64,000 nt of DNA from Qipengyuania flavescens. GTDB lineage: Bacteria > Pseudomonadota > Alphaproteobacteria > Sphingomonadales > Sphingomonadaceae. Positions 1-8,789 of this stretch are shown here, in pieces (position 1 is the first letter of the stretch; every line of letters starts with the position of its first letter). Made by a program: the position numbers and the translations under genes. The notes beneath the pieces are model-generated. The model did not search any database and had not been told where the DNA came from. It was given only the letters and a program-made list of their open reading frames with translations. The stretch lies in contig NZ_JARULD010000006.1 in the NCBI RefSeq assembly GCF_029688735.1, positions 31,875-95,874 of the forward strand. Reading direction: 5' to 3'.

Positions 1-827
1 TCGTAGATGTCGGCGTGGACGATGGTTCGCTTGCCGCAGATGCAGGACTGGCCGTTGTTCTGGATGCGGGCGGTCACGGCATCTTCTACCGCCTTGTCCA
101 TGTCCGCAGAGGGCATCACGATAAAGGGATCGCTGCCGCCCAGTTCCAGCACGACTTTCTTCAGGTTCTTGCCTGCCCGCTGGGCCACGGCGCTACCCGC
201 GCCTTCGCTCCCGGTCAGGGTCGCGGCGACGATGCGGTCGTCGTCGATGACCGAGCCGATCGGGTCGGAGGAAACGCACAGGTTCTGGAACAGCCCCTCT
301 GGGCCACCGGCTTCCAGCACCAGTTCCTCCATGCGTGCGGCAATGCCCTGCACAATGCTCGCATGTTTGAGCACACCGACATTGCCCGCAAGGATCGTCG
401 GCGCGAGAAACCGGATGACCTGCCAATAGGGGAAGTTCCACGGCATCACTGCGAGAACCGGACCCTGCGGCAGCCAACGGCCTTCCGCGCGTCCGCCGTC
501 GGACAGGTCCCAGAATTTCGAATCCAGCATCGGCGGGCCATGCTCGGCATAGTAATGCAACAGGCTCGCGCATTTCTCGACCTCGGCGCGCGCCTGCGTG
601 ATCGGCTTACCCATCTCGGTAACGGCGAGCTTCGCCAGTTCGTCCGTGTTTGCCTCGTAGAGATCGCCGAGTTTCGAAAGGACTGCGGTTCGCCTGTCGA
701 GCGAGCTTGTGCGCCAGTCGCGATATGTGCGGGCCGCGGCTTCGAGCTTCGCATCGATGCCGTTTTCATCGAGCGTTTCGTATTCGGCGATGGTCTCGCC
801 TGTTGCTGGGTTGGTGGTCGTAATCAT
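1..827 (-). CDS. NAD(P)-dependent aldehyde dehydrogenase, succinate-semialdehyde type (partial)
   Basis: The gene runs off the left window edge, so only about 275 N-terminal residues are seen. The start is the ATG at 827-825. Translation begins MITTTNPATGETIAEYE and gives typical aldehyde dehydrogenase signatures: MPWNFPYWQ (cofactor-binding region), LTGSEGAGSAVAQ (Rossmann turn), ELGGSDPFIV (general-base Glu segment) and NNGQSC, which carries the nucleophilic Cys. The ELGGSDPFIV and NNGQSC forms match the short Sad/YneI branch of succinate-semialdehyde dehydrogenases, which oxidise succinate semialdehyde to succinate in the cytoplasm. That substrate is a family inference; other short aldehydes remain possible. 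The C-terminal third, with the tetramerisation arm, lies outside the window. Confidence 0.85.
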   Translation of the reverse strand, partial: MITTTNPATGETIAEYETLDENGIDAKLEAAARTYRDWRTSSLDRRTAVLSKLGDLYEANTDELAKLAVTEMGKPITQARAEVEKCASLLHYYAEHGPPMLDSKFWDLSDGGRAEGRWLPQGPVLAVMPWNFPYWQVIRFLAPTILAGNVGVLKHASIVQGIAARMEELVLEAGGPEGLFQNLCVSSDPIGSVIDDDRIVAATLTGSEGAGSAVAQRAGKNLKKVVLELGGSDPFIVMPSADMDKAVEDAVTARIQNNGQSCICGKRTIVHADIY

Positions 828-886
828 GGGAGCGGCTCCGATCGGGTTCGCCCTATCAATCGCCGCCTACCCGGTGTCGTTCCGGG

Positions 887-1588
887 CTACCTTCGGCGAA
901 AGCGGAAATACCAGACCTCGTGGCCATAGACCGTGCGGGCCTTGTGTTCGTAGCGGGTTTCGGGCCAGCTGGAGGGGCGATTCTGCCAGCTGGCGGGTCC
1001 TTCGACGATCCACTCGAACTCGTCGGTGAAGCGGCGCATGACCATCAGGGCATGACGCAGGTATACCGGATGATCGGTGCCGAAGCGGAACTCGCCGCCC
1101 GGCTTCAGCTTGTCGGCGAACATACGTACCGGACCGTCGTTCATCATGCGGCGCTTGGCATGCTTGTTCTTCGGCCAGGGATCGGGATGCAGCAGGTAAA
1201 GCATGGTAAGCGCGCCGTCGGGCACGCGCGCCAGCACCTCCAGCGCGTCGCCGTGATGGATGCGGACGTTGGCGAGCGTCCGTTCGCGCACATGGGTCAG
1301 GGCTTGCGCCACGCCGTTGAGGAATGGCTCTGCACCGATGAAGCCATGGTCGGGGAGCAGGTCGGCGCGCTCGGCCATGTGCTCGCCGCCGCCGAAGCCG
1401 ATCTCGAAATGCAGCGGGCGGTCGAAGCCGAACAGCGCTTGGGACGTGACCGGGCCTTCCGCCGGGGGGCTGATCTGCGGCAGCAGCTTGTCGACCAGCT
1501 CCTGCTGGCTGGCGCGCAGGGGCTTGCCCTGGCTGCGGCCGTAAAGCCGGTTGAGCGTGGTCGGATCGCCTTCCTTGTATGCAGACAT
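887..1588 (-). CDS. trmB: tRNA (guanine-N7-)-methyltransferase TrmB
   Basis: The 233-residue product matches the usual TrmB length. It methylates N7 of G46 in the tRNA variable loop using S-adenosylmethionine. Visible signatures are the SAM-binding EIGFGGGEH near residue 82, an acidic IGAEPF strand end, and the family-specific HPDPWPKNKHAKRR segment around residues 133-146, followed by FGTDHPVY. The start at 1588 is a good ATG and the preceding ORF is on the same strand. A 59-base gap separates it from the aldehyde dehydrogenase gene, which lies downstream on the same strand, so cotranscription is possible. Confidence 0.95.
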   Translation of the reverse strand: MSAYKEGDPTTLNRLYGRSQGKPLRASQQELVDKLLPQISPPAEGPVTSQALFGFDRPLHFEIGFGGGEHMAERADLLPDHGFIGAEPFLNGVAQALTHVRERTLANVRIHHGDALEVLARVPDGALTMLYLLHPDPWPKNKHAKRRMMNDGPVRMFADKLKPGGEFRFGTDHPVYLRHALMVMRRFTDEFEWIVEGPASWQNRPSSWPETRYEHKARTVYGHEVWYFRFRRR

Positions 1589-1632
1589 GGGCCGCGCGTT
1601 AGCGGTGCCTGCGCGGCGGGTCCAGATATCCG

Positions 1633-3429
1633 CTAGGCGAAGAACGCCCAGATCGCGAAGGATGTCGCTATGCCCACGCCGATGTTCATCGGAACGCCGA
1701 TCTTAAGGAAGTCCGCGAAACGGTAATTCGCCGCGCCATAGACCAGCGTGTTGGTCTGGTAACCGATCGGGGTCGCGAAGCTGGCGCTGGCGCCGAACAT
1801 AACCGCCACGATCAATGCGCGCGCGTCCACTCCGGCACTTTCCGCCAGACCGATCGCGATCGGCGTCATGATGACCGCAATCGCGTTGTTGGTCACCACT
1901 TCGGTCAGGATGCTGGTCAGCGCATAGACGATCAGGATGAGGACGAGGGATGAGCTTGCTCCGAGATAGGGTTCGATCGCGGCCACGATGAGCTCGATCG
2001 AACCGGCATTCTCCAGCCCTTTGCCGAAAGCCAGCATGGCGAAGATCAGGACCAGCGTATTCCCGTCCAGACTGCCCCACGCGTCGCTCGGTTCGACGCA
2101 GCGGGTGAGGAGGACGACGGCCACGCCGCACACGGCAAGCGCCTCGATCGGCAGGCCGAATACTGCCGCGCCAACAACCACGGCGGCGAGAGTGGCGATC
2201 GCGATGGGCGCCTTGTCGCGCCTGAACGAACGTGCGCTGGTGGCACCTACATGGGTGAGCTGCATATTGCCCTGCAGTGCCTGGGCGGCATCGCTGCCGG
2301 CAGCGATCAGGAGCCGGTCGCCGGCGCGCACCCTTGCTTCCGCCAGCGTCGGGCCGGGAATATGGCGAGGGCGCGACAGGCCGAGCACGCGTACGCGCAG
2401 GCGCGAGAGCAGCGGAATATCCGCAAGCCGCTTGCCGACGATGGGATGCGATGACGAGATAACGGCTTCGACGATGCGGAGGTCGGCTGGGCGGTCGGTA
2501 CGGGACGTCGTGACGCCACCTCCCACGCCCACCAATCCGGTGCGGAAATCGGGGGCCTCGGCGAGGGAGTTGATTTCCTCCGGACTGGCACTGACGATCA
2601 GATGGTCCTCGGCCTGCAGCACGTGTTCGTCGAGATTGTGGCGCCGCATTTCGGAGCCGCGCCGAATGCCGACGATCTTGACCTGGGGCCGACGGCCGAT
2701 GTCGGTTTCTGCCAGCTGCCGTCCGACATAGCGGCTCTTGCCCTCAAGGATGAGGTGGGTGAGGTAGAGGTCGCTTTCCCGCTCGTCGTCCTCGATCCGC
2801 TTGCCGCGATTGGGCAGCAGGAAGGGGCCGAGTATCAGCAGAGTGGCAAGGCCGGAAACCAGCGCCACGGCGCCGACTGCGGAAATCTCGAATATGCCGA
2901 AGGGGCGCTGACCGGCTTCCTGCGCGACGCCGTCGACCAGCAGGTTGGTCGAGGTGCCGATCAGCGTCATCGTGCCGCCGAGAATGGTGATGTAGGAGAG
3001 CGGGATCAGCAGCCGGGTGGCGGCCACCTTCAGCACCTGTGCCAGCTTGCGCACCACGGGGATCATCACGATGACGACCGGGGTGTTGTTCATGAAGGCC
3101 GAGGCGAGCACGGTGCCGGCGCCGATCTCCGCGACTGCCGTCTTCGGGCTGCGCGATGTGCGGCGGATAACCCAGCCGGATACCCACTCCAGGGTTCCGG
3201 TCCGCAGCAGCGCGCCCGAGAGAATAAACATCGCTGCAATCGTGATCGGCGCGGAATTGGCGAATGTGCCGAGCATGTCTTTCGCCGGCAGATAGCCCAG
3301 TGCGATCATCAGCGCGGCCGAGGCGATGGCGATCACGACCGGCGGCTGGCGCTCAAGCAGGAAGGCGACGAAGGTAGCGGCCAGCAGCAAGCAGCCGATC
3401 TGGGCCGAGTAATCCGAGAGAATCGCCAT
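1633..3429 (-). CDS. SLC13-family permease with central TrkA-C (RCK_C) domains
   Basis: About 598 residues from the ATG at 3429-3427. An upstream in-frame codon at 3465 exists, but the product starting MAILSDYSAQIG places the first membrane helix at the N-terminus and follows a GAAGG motif. Hydrophobic helices fill both halves. Between them is a soluble part with two TrkA-C-like modules (SRYVGRQLAETDIGRR and SHPIVGKRLADIPLL, the latter ending in RAGDRLLIAAGSDA). This architecture is typical of the SLC13/DASS-like or sulfate-permease-like transporters of proteobacteria, with 10-12 helices. The substrate (dicarboxylate, sulfate or another anion) cannot be read from sequence. The TrkA-C modules usually bind a small regulatory ligand. 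Confidence 0.85.
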   Translation of the reverse strand: MAILSDYSAQIGCLLLAATFVAFLLERQPPVVIAIASAALMIALGYLPAKDMLGTFANSAPITIAAMFILSGALLRTGTLEWVSGWVIRRTSRSPKTAVAEIGAGTVLASAFMNNTPVVIVMIPVVRKLAQVLKVAATRLLIPLSYITILGGTMTLIGTSTNLLVDGVAQEAGQRPFGIFEISAVGAVALVSGLATLLILGPFLLPNRGKRIEDDERESDLYLTHLILEGKSRYVGRQLAETDIGRRPQVKIVGIRRGSEMRRHNLDEHVLQAEDHLIVSASPEEINSLAEAPDFRTGLVGVGGGVTTSRTDRPADLRIVEAVISSSHPIVGKRLADIPLLSRLRVRVLGLSRPRHIPGPTLAEARVRAGDRLLIAAGSDAAQALQGNMQLTHVGATSARSFRRDKAPIAIATLAAVVVGAAVFGLPIEALAVCGVAVVLLTRCVEPSDAWGSLDGNTLVLIFAMLAFGKGLENAGSIELIVAAIEPYLGASSSLVLILIVYALTSILTEVVTNNAIAVIMTPIAIGLAESAGVDARALIVAVMFGASASFATPIGYQTNTLVYGAANYRFADFLKIGVPMNIGVGIATSFAIWAFFA

Positions 3430-3518
3430 ACGGCCCGATGCACCTTCGCATGTTGTCGGCGCCAAATCGCAGAGAACATCAGGGCTGCCAAGATAGATTG
3501 CGCAGCATGCAAGATACG

Positions 3519-3549
3519 AAAACGCCCGGCGGCCAGTGGCTGCCGGGCG
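3519..3549 (-). terminator. Rho-independent terminator after ctrA
   Basis: On the minus strand, 32 bases past the ctrA stop, the 8-bp arms at 3523-3530 and 3542-3549 pair perfectly. A further 3-bp inner pairing is possible, and a TTTT run follows (read on the minus strand at 3522-3519). Location and orientation fit termination of the ctrA transcript. Confidence 0.7.
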
Positions 3550-3581
3550 TCCTCGCTATTCCCGTCCAGGAGTATTTCGTG

Positions 3582-4277
3582 TCAGGCGGCTTCCGCCTCT
3601 TCGTTCGGGTCGCGCAGAACATAGCCGCGGCCCCATACGGTCTCGATATAGTTCTCGCCGCCGCATGCGTGGCTGAGCTTCTTGCGCAGCTTGCAGATGA
3701 AGACGTCGATGATCTTGAGCTCGGGTTCGTCCATGCCGCCATAAAGGTGGTTGAGGAACATTTCCTTGGTCAGCGTGGTGCCCTTGCGGAGCGAAAGCAG
3801 CTCCAGCATCGCATATTCCTTGCCGGTCAGGTGGACCCGGGCGCCGTCGACTTCGACGGTCTTGGCATCGAGGTTCACGGCGAGCTTGCCGGTGCGGATG
3901 ACCGACTGACTGTGGCCCTTCGAGCGGCGCACCACGGCGTGGATGCGGGCAACCAGCTCTTCGCGGTGGAAGGGCTTGGTCACGTAATCGTCGGCGCCGA
4001 AGCCGAAGCTGCGGATCTTGCTGTCCATCTCGGCGATGCCGGACAGAATCAGGACCGGGGTCTGCACTTTGGCGACGCGCAGCTTCTTGAGCACGTCGTA
4101 ACCATGCATGTCGGGCAGGTTCAAATCGAGCAGGATGATATCGTAATCATACAGCTTGCCCAGATCGAGGCCTTCTTCGCCAAGATCGGTCGAATAGACA
4201 TTGAAGCCTTCGGTCGTGAGCATGAGCTCGATCGCCTTGGCGGTGGTCGGTTCGTCTTCGATCAGCAGTACACGCAT
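3582..4277 (-). CDS. ctrA: Cell-cycle response regulator CtrA
   Basis: The product has 231 residues and starts [12 protein letters not shown]. It is an OmpR-family regulator with an N-terminal receiver (acidic pair at E7-D8-E9, phosphoacceptor D51 in [10 protein letters not shown], Lys in YVTKPF) and a C-terminal winged helix ending [11 protein letters not shown]51 and the near-identity of these blocks to the Caulobacter protein make the call secure. The C-terminus ends in Ala-Ala, the kind of tail that ClpXP recognises in Caulobacter CtrA. The start at 4277 is preferred over an upstream in-frame GTG at 4346 because the receiver begins exactly there and GGGGGA precedes it. Known role: master control of division, motility and pilus genes. 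It is followed by a terminator and preceded by rpoN on the same strand. Confidence 0.96.
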   Translation of the reverse strand: MRVLLIEDEPTTAKAIELMLTTEGFNVYSTDLGEEGLDLGKLYDYDIILLDLNLPDMHGYDVLKKLRVAKVQTPVLILSGIAEMDSKIRSFGFGADDYVTKPFHREELVARIHAVVRRSKGHSQSVIRTGKLAVNLDAKTVEVDGARVHLTGKEYAMLELLSLRKGTTLTKEMFLNHLYGGMDEPELKIIDVFICKLRKKLSHACGGENYIETVWGRGYVLRDPNEEAEAA

Positions 4278-4338
4278 GGGAAATCCCCCGTTGGTCCCTA
4301 GTGTCCGGTAACCCCTCGCTAAGAGGTGTTGACCTGTA

Positions 4339-4426
4339 TTAACCACACAAGGTCTGAAGGGAAAAGGTTAACAGCGGGTAAAGCGCGTTAACTTTTTTGG
4401 CTGTGGCATTAACGCGTCACAGATTC
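4339..4426. promoter_or_regulatory. Candidate ctrA control region: TTAA boxes and one GANTC site
   Basis: Between ctrA and rpoN there are four TTAA tetramers (4339-4342, 4368-4371, 4388-4391, 4409-4412). One pair, TTAA at 4368 and TAAA at 4379, has the 7-base spacing of the CtrA full site TTAA-N7-TTAA, with one mismatch. A GATTC (GANTC, the CcrM methylation target) lies at 4422-4426, inside the last codons of rpoN. In Caulobacter, ctrA is autoregulated by CtrA and one promoter is sensitive to CcrM methylation. Applying that here is inference. Confidence 0.4.
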
Positions 4427-5868
4427 TTAAGCTTTTTTTGGCGCCGCCGCTGAGCGGAGGATCCGATGCCTATGGCTTCGCGGTATTTGGCGACCGTGCG
4501 CCGGGCGAGGTCGAAGCCTTCCTCGTTCAAGGTGTCGGCCAGCTTCTGGTCGGACAGGACCTTCTTCGGGTCTTCGCTGTCGCACAGCGCCTTGATGCGG
4601 GCCTTGATCGCTTCGCTGCTGGCGCCTTCGCCATCGGCCGCCGCTACGCCGCTGGAGAAGAAATACTTCAGCTCGAAGGTGCCGCGCGGGCAGGCGAGGT
4701 ACTTGTTGCTGGTCACTCGGCTGACCGTGCTTTCGTGCATCTCGATCTCTTCGGCGACCTCCCGCAAGGTCAGCGGGCGCATGGCGGTGACGCCTTCGCG
4801 GAAAAAGCCTTCCTGTCGTTTCACGATCTCTGCCGCGGTCTTCAGGATCGTCCGCTGACGCTGGTCGAGGGCGCGGATCAGCCAGTCGGCTTCGCTCAAT
4901 TGCTCGTTGAGCCATGCGGTCGAAGCCTTGTCGCGCGCACCGGCCTTGAGCTCTAGATAATATTCGCGGTTCACGACGAGGCGCGGCAAGCTCGCCTCGT
5001 TGAGCCTGATGTCCCAGCCTTCGCTTTTCGGATTGAGCAAGACATCCGGGACGATCGCCGCCTCGCGCCCACCGCCATAGCGGCAACCGGGCTTGGGATC
5101 GTAGGATCGCAGTTCGGCCAGCATATCGGCGAAATCCTCGTCGTCGACGCCGCAAATGCGTTTGAGGCGCGCAACATCGCCTGCGGCAAGGCGATCGAGA
5201 TTGTCGATCAGCGCGGCCATGCAAGGGTCGTAGCGATCGGCTTCCTTCGCCTGCAGCGTCAGACATTCCGCCAGGCTGCGTGCGCCGACTCCGGTCGGGT
5301 CGAGCGACTGGACGAGCAGCAGCGCATCCTCGACGTCCTCCTCGCTTGCGCCGAGTTCCTGCGCGATCCTGCCCAGATCGGTGTGGAGGTATCCTGCCTC
5401 GTCGAGCTCGCCGATGATCCGCAGGGCGATCAGCGCTTCGGTCTGCGAATAGGACGCCGCGCCGACCTGGTCGGAAAGGTGCTCGGCCAGCGTCGGGCCG
5501 TCGGAAGAGCGGTTTTCGAGGTCCGGCAGCTCGTCGCCGGACAAGGCTCCGGCGCTGGCGGCGCGGCCCCAGTCCCCGCCATCGCCGGGGGCCGCTTCGG
5601 GGTCGAGTGCGCGGTCGGAGACGTCGAGCGCTTCGGTGCCACCCATGTCCGGTGCGCTGTCGTGCTCTTCCGGACGAGCGGAAGTGTCCTCGCCCGCTTC
5701 GCGCCGCACTTCGCCCATTTCGAGCAGGGGATTGGACTCCAGCGCCTCGCCGACGAAGGTTTCGATTTCCAGATTGGACAGCGCGAGCAGCTTGATCGCC
5801 TGCTGCAATTGCGGCGTCATCACCAGCGACTGGGTTTGCCGGAGGTCGAGGCGAGGGGTCAGCGCCAT
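4417..5868 (-). CDS. rpoN: RNA polymerase sigma-54 factor RpoN
   Basis: The product has 483 residues, normal for sigma-54. The Gln- and Leu-rich region I is at the start (RQTQSLVMTPQLQQAIKLL), an acidic region II spans about residues 55-120, and region III carries the core-binding part and the helix-turn-helix (MHESTVSRVTSNKYL). The RpoN box ARRTVAKYRE sits near the C-terminus and recognises the -24 element. It needs an AAA+ enhancer-binding protein to open promoters; none is encoded in this window. The order lptB-rpoN on one strand is widely conserved in proteobacteria. Confidence 0.97.
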   Translation of the reverse strand: MALTPRLDLRQTQSLVMTPQLQQAIKLLALSNLEIETFVGEALESNPLLEMGEVRREAGEDTSARPEEHDSAPDMGGTEALDVSDRALDPEAAPGDGGDWGRAASAGALSGDELPDLENRSSDGPTLAEHLSDQVGAASYSQTEALIALRIIGELDEAGYLHTDLGRIAQELGASEEDVEDALLLVQSLDPTGVGARSLAECLTLQAKEADRYDPCMAALIDNLDRLAAGDVARLKRICGVDDEDFADMLAELRSYDPKPGCRYGGGREAAIVPDVLLNPKSEGWDIRLNEASLPRLVVNREYYLELKAGARDKASTAWLNEQLSEADWLIRALDQRQRTILKTAAEIVKRQEGFFREGVTAMRPLTLREVAEEIEMHESTVSRVTSNKYLACPRGTFELKYFFSSGVAAADGEGASSEAIKARIKALCDSEDPKKVLSDQKLADTLNEEGFDLARRTVAKYREAIGIGSSAQRRRQKKLKNL

Positions 5869-5894
5869 CGGAAGTCCTCAGGTTAGCGCGCGGC

Positions 5895-5969
5895 CTTCGA
5901 CAGGCTCAGGCTGAGCGGGCTTTGCGCGGCCTCTATGTGCCACACCCGCTCATGCTGAGCCTGTCGAAG
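5895..5969. repeat. REP-like inverted repeat between lptB and rpoN
   Basis: The 25-base arm at 5895-5919 is the reverse complement of 5945-5969 except at two adjacent positions, with a 25-base loop. The arm core TTCGACAGGCTCAG is a common extragenic palindrome core in sphingomonad genomes (recalled, not searched). It lies in the 124-base gap between the lptB stop and the rpoN start. It could form a large RNA hairpin that shields the upstream mRNA or weakens read-through. No T-run follows, so it is not a classic terminator. Confidence 0.75.
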
Positions 5970-5992
5970 CACACGCGCTGGTCCTGCCGCAC

Positions 5993-6778
5993 TCACAGCG
6001 TAAAATTCTCGCCCAGATATAGTCGCTTCACGTTTTCGTCAGCGACCAGCGCCTGCGGCGTTCCCGCGAACAGGACCTGGCCACCGTAGATGATGCAGGC
6101 CCGGTCCACGATCTCCAGCGTTTCGCGCACATTGTGGTCGGTGATGAGTACGCCGATACCGCGCGTCTTCAGATCTTTGACAAGGTCGCGGATGTCGCTG
6201 ATCGAGAGCGGGTCGATCCCGGCGAAGGGTTCGTCGAGCAGCATGATCGACGGCTTGGCCGCCAGCGCCCGGGCAATCTCGCAGCGGCGGCGCTCGCCTC
6301 CGGACAGCGCCATGGCCGGGCTGGTGCGCAGCCGCGTGAGGCCGAATTCGTCAAGCAGGCGTTCGAGTTCGGCAGCGCGCGTATCGGCATCGGGCTCGAC
6401 CATTTCGAGCACGCAGTTGATGTTCTGCTCCACCGTCATGCCGCGAAAGATGCTGGTCTCCTGCGGCAGGTAGCCGAGGCCCAGGATCGCGCGGCGGTAC
6501 ATCGGCAGGTTGGTGACGTCCTGCCCGTCCATCAAGATGCGCCCGGCATCGGGGCGAACGAGACCCATGATCGAATAGAAGCAGGTCGTCTTGCCGGCCC
6601 CGTTCGGACCGAGCAGGCCCAGCACCTCGCCCTTGCCGACGCTGAGCGAAATGTCGGTCAGGACGGCGCGCTTGTCGTAGCTTTTGGCGATGGAAACGAC
6701 TTCGAGGCCGCCCTGCGGGATCGGCGGGGCGGCGTCGTGAACCGGGTCGGCAACGGTGGCGGGATCGATATCGGCCAT
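5993..6778 (-). CDS. lptB: LPS export ABC transporter ATP-binding protein LptB
   Basis: From the ATG at 6778 the product has 261 residues. LptB hydrolyses ATP at the inner face of the cytoplasmic membrane to drive lipopolysaccharide along the Lpt bridge. Signatures: Walker A GPNGAGKTT at about residues 57-65, Q-loop LPQETSIFRGMT (the FRGMT form is typical of LptB), signature LSGGERRR, Walker B IMLLDEPFAGIDP and switch ITDHNVRET. Other in-frame starts lie at 6790 (MARNMADID) and 6871. None has a clear Shine-Dalgarno, so the first residues are uncertain. The partners LptC and LptA, often just upstream, are not in this window; a small membrane protein gene diverges instead. Confidence 0.94.
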   Translation of the reverse strand: MADIDPATVADPVHDAAPPIPQGGLEVVSIAKSYDKRAVLTDISLSVGKGEVLGLLGPNGAGKTTCFYSIMGLVRPDAGRILMDGQDVTNLPMYRRAILGLGYLPQETSIFRGMTVEQNINCVLEMVEPDADTRAAELERLLDEFGLTRLRTSPAMALSGGERRRCEIARALAAKPSIMLLDEPFAGIDPLSISDIRDLVKDLKTRGIGVLITDHNVRETLEIVDRACIIYGGQVLFAGTPQALVADENVKRLYLGENFTL

Positions 6779-6973
6779 GTTGCGCGCCATACGCAGACAG
6801 ATCGCAGGTGAAAACCCTCGGACGCGTCTTCTTCGACGAATTGGCAGGAATCCTGCATGGACGACTTCCATGCCGATCCGGAACGGATTTGCGCACGTTC
6901 GTTGCGTGCGCTTGCCAGCCCGCAGTAAATTTGAAACAATACGACTCGGTTAGAGACATTCGGGGAGAGTGCC

Positions 6974-7348
6974 GTGAACAAGGCGCTACACGACGATCAC
7001 GACGCACACACCGGCCGCCGCGCGTATCTGCGGGACTGGCGCAAATCGATGAGCGACAATGTCGCGCTCGCTTTGCTGGTTTACACCGGTCTCCAGATTT
7101 TCGTGACCGTCCATGCGATGAAGCAGGGCATGAGCTCGATCGCCCCGTATCTCCTCCTGGTCGCTCTTGTTGTCGGCATCATTCCGTTCTGCCGCAAGTT
7201 CGAGCATCGCTGGACACGCCTCTCGGATGAGGACGCGCATGATCCGGCACTGTCCGGCGCTTTTCGCCGCGACCAGATCGCGCTGTGGGCGCTGGCGATC
7301 GTCACGCCGCTGGCGCTGACCGCTTTCTTCCGGCTCATTTTCGGCTGA
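6974..7348 (+). CDS. Small membrane protein of unknown function
   Basis: The product has 124 residues from a GTG at 6974, supported by GGGGAGAG about 6 bases upstream. The first 27 residues are hydrophilic. Three likely membrane helices follow at about residues 28-48, 58-73 and 101-122, with a charged loop between the last two. I recognise no family. It diverges from lptB and stands 92 bases before pmbA. Confidence 0.6.
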   Translation: MNKALHDDHDAHTGRRAYLRDWRKSMSDNVALALLVYTGLQIFVTVHAMKQGMSSIAPYLLLVALVVGIIPFCRKFEHRWTRLSDEDAHDPALSGAFRRDQIALWALAIVTPLALTAFFRLIFG

Positions 7349-7440
7349 GCGAGGCAATCGCTCCGCGCGGGCTGGCAGTTGCCACGCCATGCGCACATGC
7401 CTACCTGCAAACGGATGACTATTATCCGTAAGCCTTCGCA

Positions 7441-8787
7441 ATGATCGATAGCGCCGCCGCGGTTGCGCGCTGCCAGGAACTCGTCGACCTCGCCCGGGCA
7501 CGCGGTGCCGACGCCGCCGACGCTGCCTGCCGCGCCGGAGCATCGGAAAGTGTATCGGTCCGACTGGGGGAACTGGAAGAGGTCGAGCGCTCCGAAAGCG
7601 AGGAGATAAGCCTGCGGGTTTTCGTCGGCAGGCGATCGTCCTCCATCCAGACCAGCGACTTCGCGCCCGAAGGCCTCGCCATCCTTGCCGAGCGCGCGGT
7701 GGAAATGGCGCGGCTGGCTCCGGAGGATCCCTATGGCGGGCTCGCCCCGGAAGACCGGCTGTTCAGCGGCGAGGCCACCGATCTCGAGCTGCTCGATCCG
7801 GACGATCCTTCGCCCGAAGAGTTGCGCGCTGCGGCAATGGCAGCAGAAGATGCCGCCCGCGCGGTGAACGGCGTAACCAATTCCAACGGGGGCAGTGCCG
7901 GTGCCTCGCGCAGCGTATTCGGCCTCGCCACCTCGAACGGCTTTGCGCGCGGCTATGCCAGCGGATCGCACACGCTCTCCGCAAGCGTGGTTGCGGGCGA
8001 GGGCGGCGGTATGGAAACCGATTACGCCTATCGCACGCAGCGCTTTCGCTCTGATCTCCCTGGAGCGGAGGAAATCGGCCGCGAGGCGGGCGAGCGGGCG
8101 GTGCGCAAGACGGGCTCCACCTCCATGCCCTCGCGCAAGATGCCGGTCGTGTTCGAACCGCGAGTCGGCAATGGCGTGCTCGGCCACTTGCTCGCCGCGA
8201 TGAGCGGGCCTGCGATCGCACGCAAATCCAGCTTTCTCATCGGGCGCGAGGACGAGCAATTGTTCGACAGCGCCATCCGCGTACGCGAGGAACCGTTCCG
8301 CAAGCGTGGCCTGCGCTCGCGCTATTTCGATGGCGAGGGCGTGCCTTGCAGCGAGCGTCTCTTGGTCGAGGACGGGAAGATCGGTGGCTGGTTGACCAAT
8401 GTCGCATCGGCCAACCAGCTCGATCTCGACCTGACGGGCCATGCCGGACGCGGCGGAGGCGGGGCGCCGGGTGTATCGGCCAGCAATATCATGCTCGATC
8501 CCGGCACGGTCTCGGTCGAAGATCTTATCGCCGATATCGAGGACGGCCTCTTTGTCACCGGGCTCTTCGGCCAGGGCGTCAACCTCGTGACCGGCGATTA
8601 CAGCCGCGGTGCGAGCGGCTTTCGCATACGGGGTGGCGAGATTGCCGGTTCGGTATCGGAGATCACGATTGCCGGTACGCTGCCGGAGATGTTCCGCGCG
8701 CTGATCCCCGCAAACGACCTCGAACTGCAACGCGGCATAGATGTGCCGACCTTCCGCATCGACGGCATGGCGGTCGCGGGAGAGTGA
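7441..8787 (+). CDS. pmbA: TldD/PmbA-family metallopeptidase, PmbA (TldE) subunit
   Basis: The 448-residue product is the right length for PmbA. The opening (elv-dlarargaDaADaacRaG..esvsvRlGelEeVerSes..islRVfvG) and the closing G-EIAGSVSEITIAG.tl.emf..li...dle motif are diagnostic of the TldD/PmbA fold. TldD-TldE heterodimers cleave small peptides, mature some ribosomally made peptides and degrade the CcdA antitoxin in E. coli. The metal-binding HExxxH belongs to TldD and is absent here, as expected for TldE. TldD is not in the window. No clear Shine-Dalgarno precedes the ATG. The next gene starts 2 bases after the stop. Confidence 0.93.
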   Translation: MIDSAAAVARCQELVDLARARGADAADAACRAGASESVSVRLGELEEVERSESEEISLRVFVGRRSSSIQTSDFAPEGLAILAERAVEMARLAPEDPYGGLAPEDRLFSGEATDLELLDPDDPSPEELRAAAMAAEDAARAVNGVTNSNGGSAGASRSVFGLATSNGFARGYASGSHTLSASVVAGEGGGMETDYAYRTQRFRSDLPGAEEIGREAGERAVRKTGSTSMPSRKMPVVFEPRVGNGVLGHLLAAMSGPAIARKSSFLIGREDEQLFDSAIRVREEPFRKRGLRSRYFDGEGVPCSERLLVEDGKIGGWLTNVASANQLDLDLTGHAGRGGGGAPGVSASNIMLDPGTVSVEDLIADIEDGLFVTGLFGQGVNLVTGDYSRGASGFRIRGGEIAGSVSEITIAGTLPEMFRALIPANDLELQRGIDVPTFRIDGMAVAGE

Positions 8788-8789
8788 TC

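Noticed and set aside
7081..8730. A minus-strand open frame of about 550 codons opposite pmbA
   Set aside because: Shadow of the pmbA codon pattern; the plus-strand product has full family motifs.
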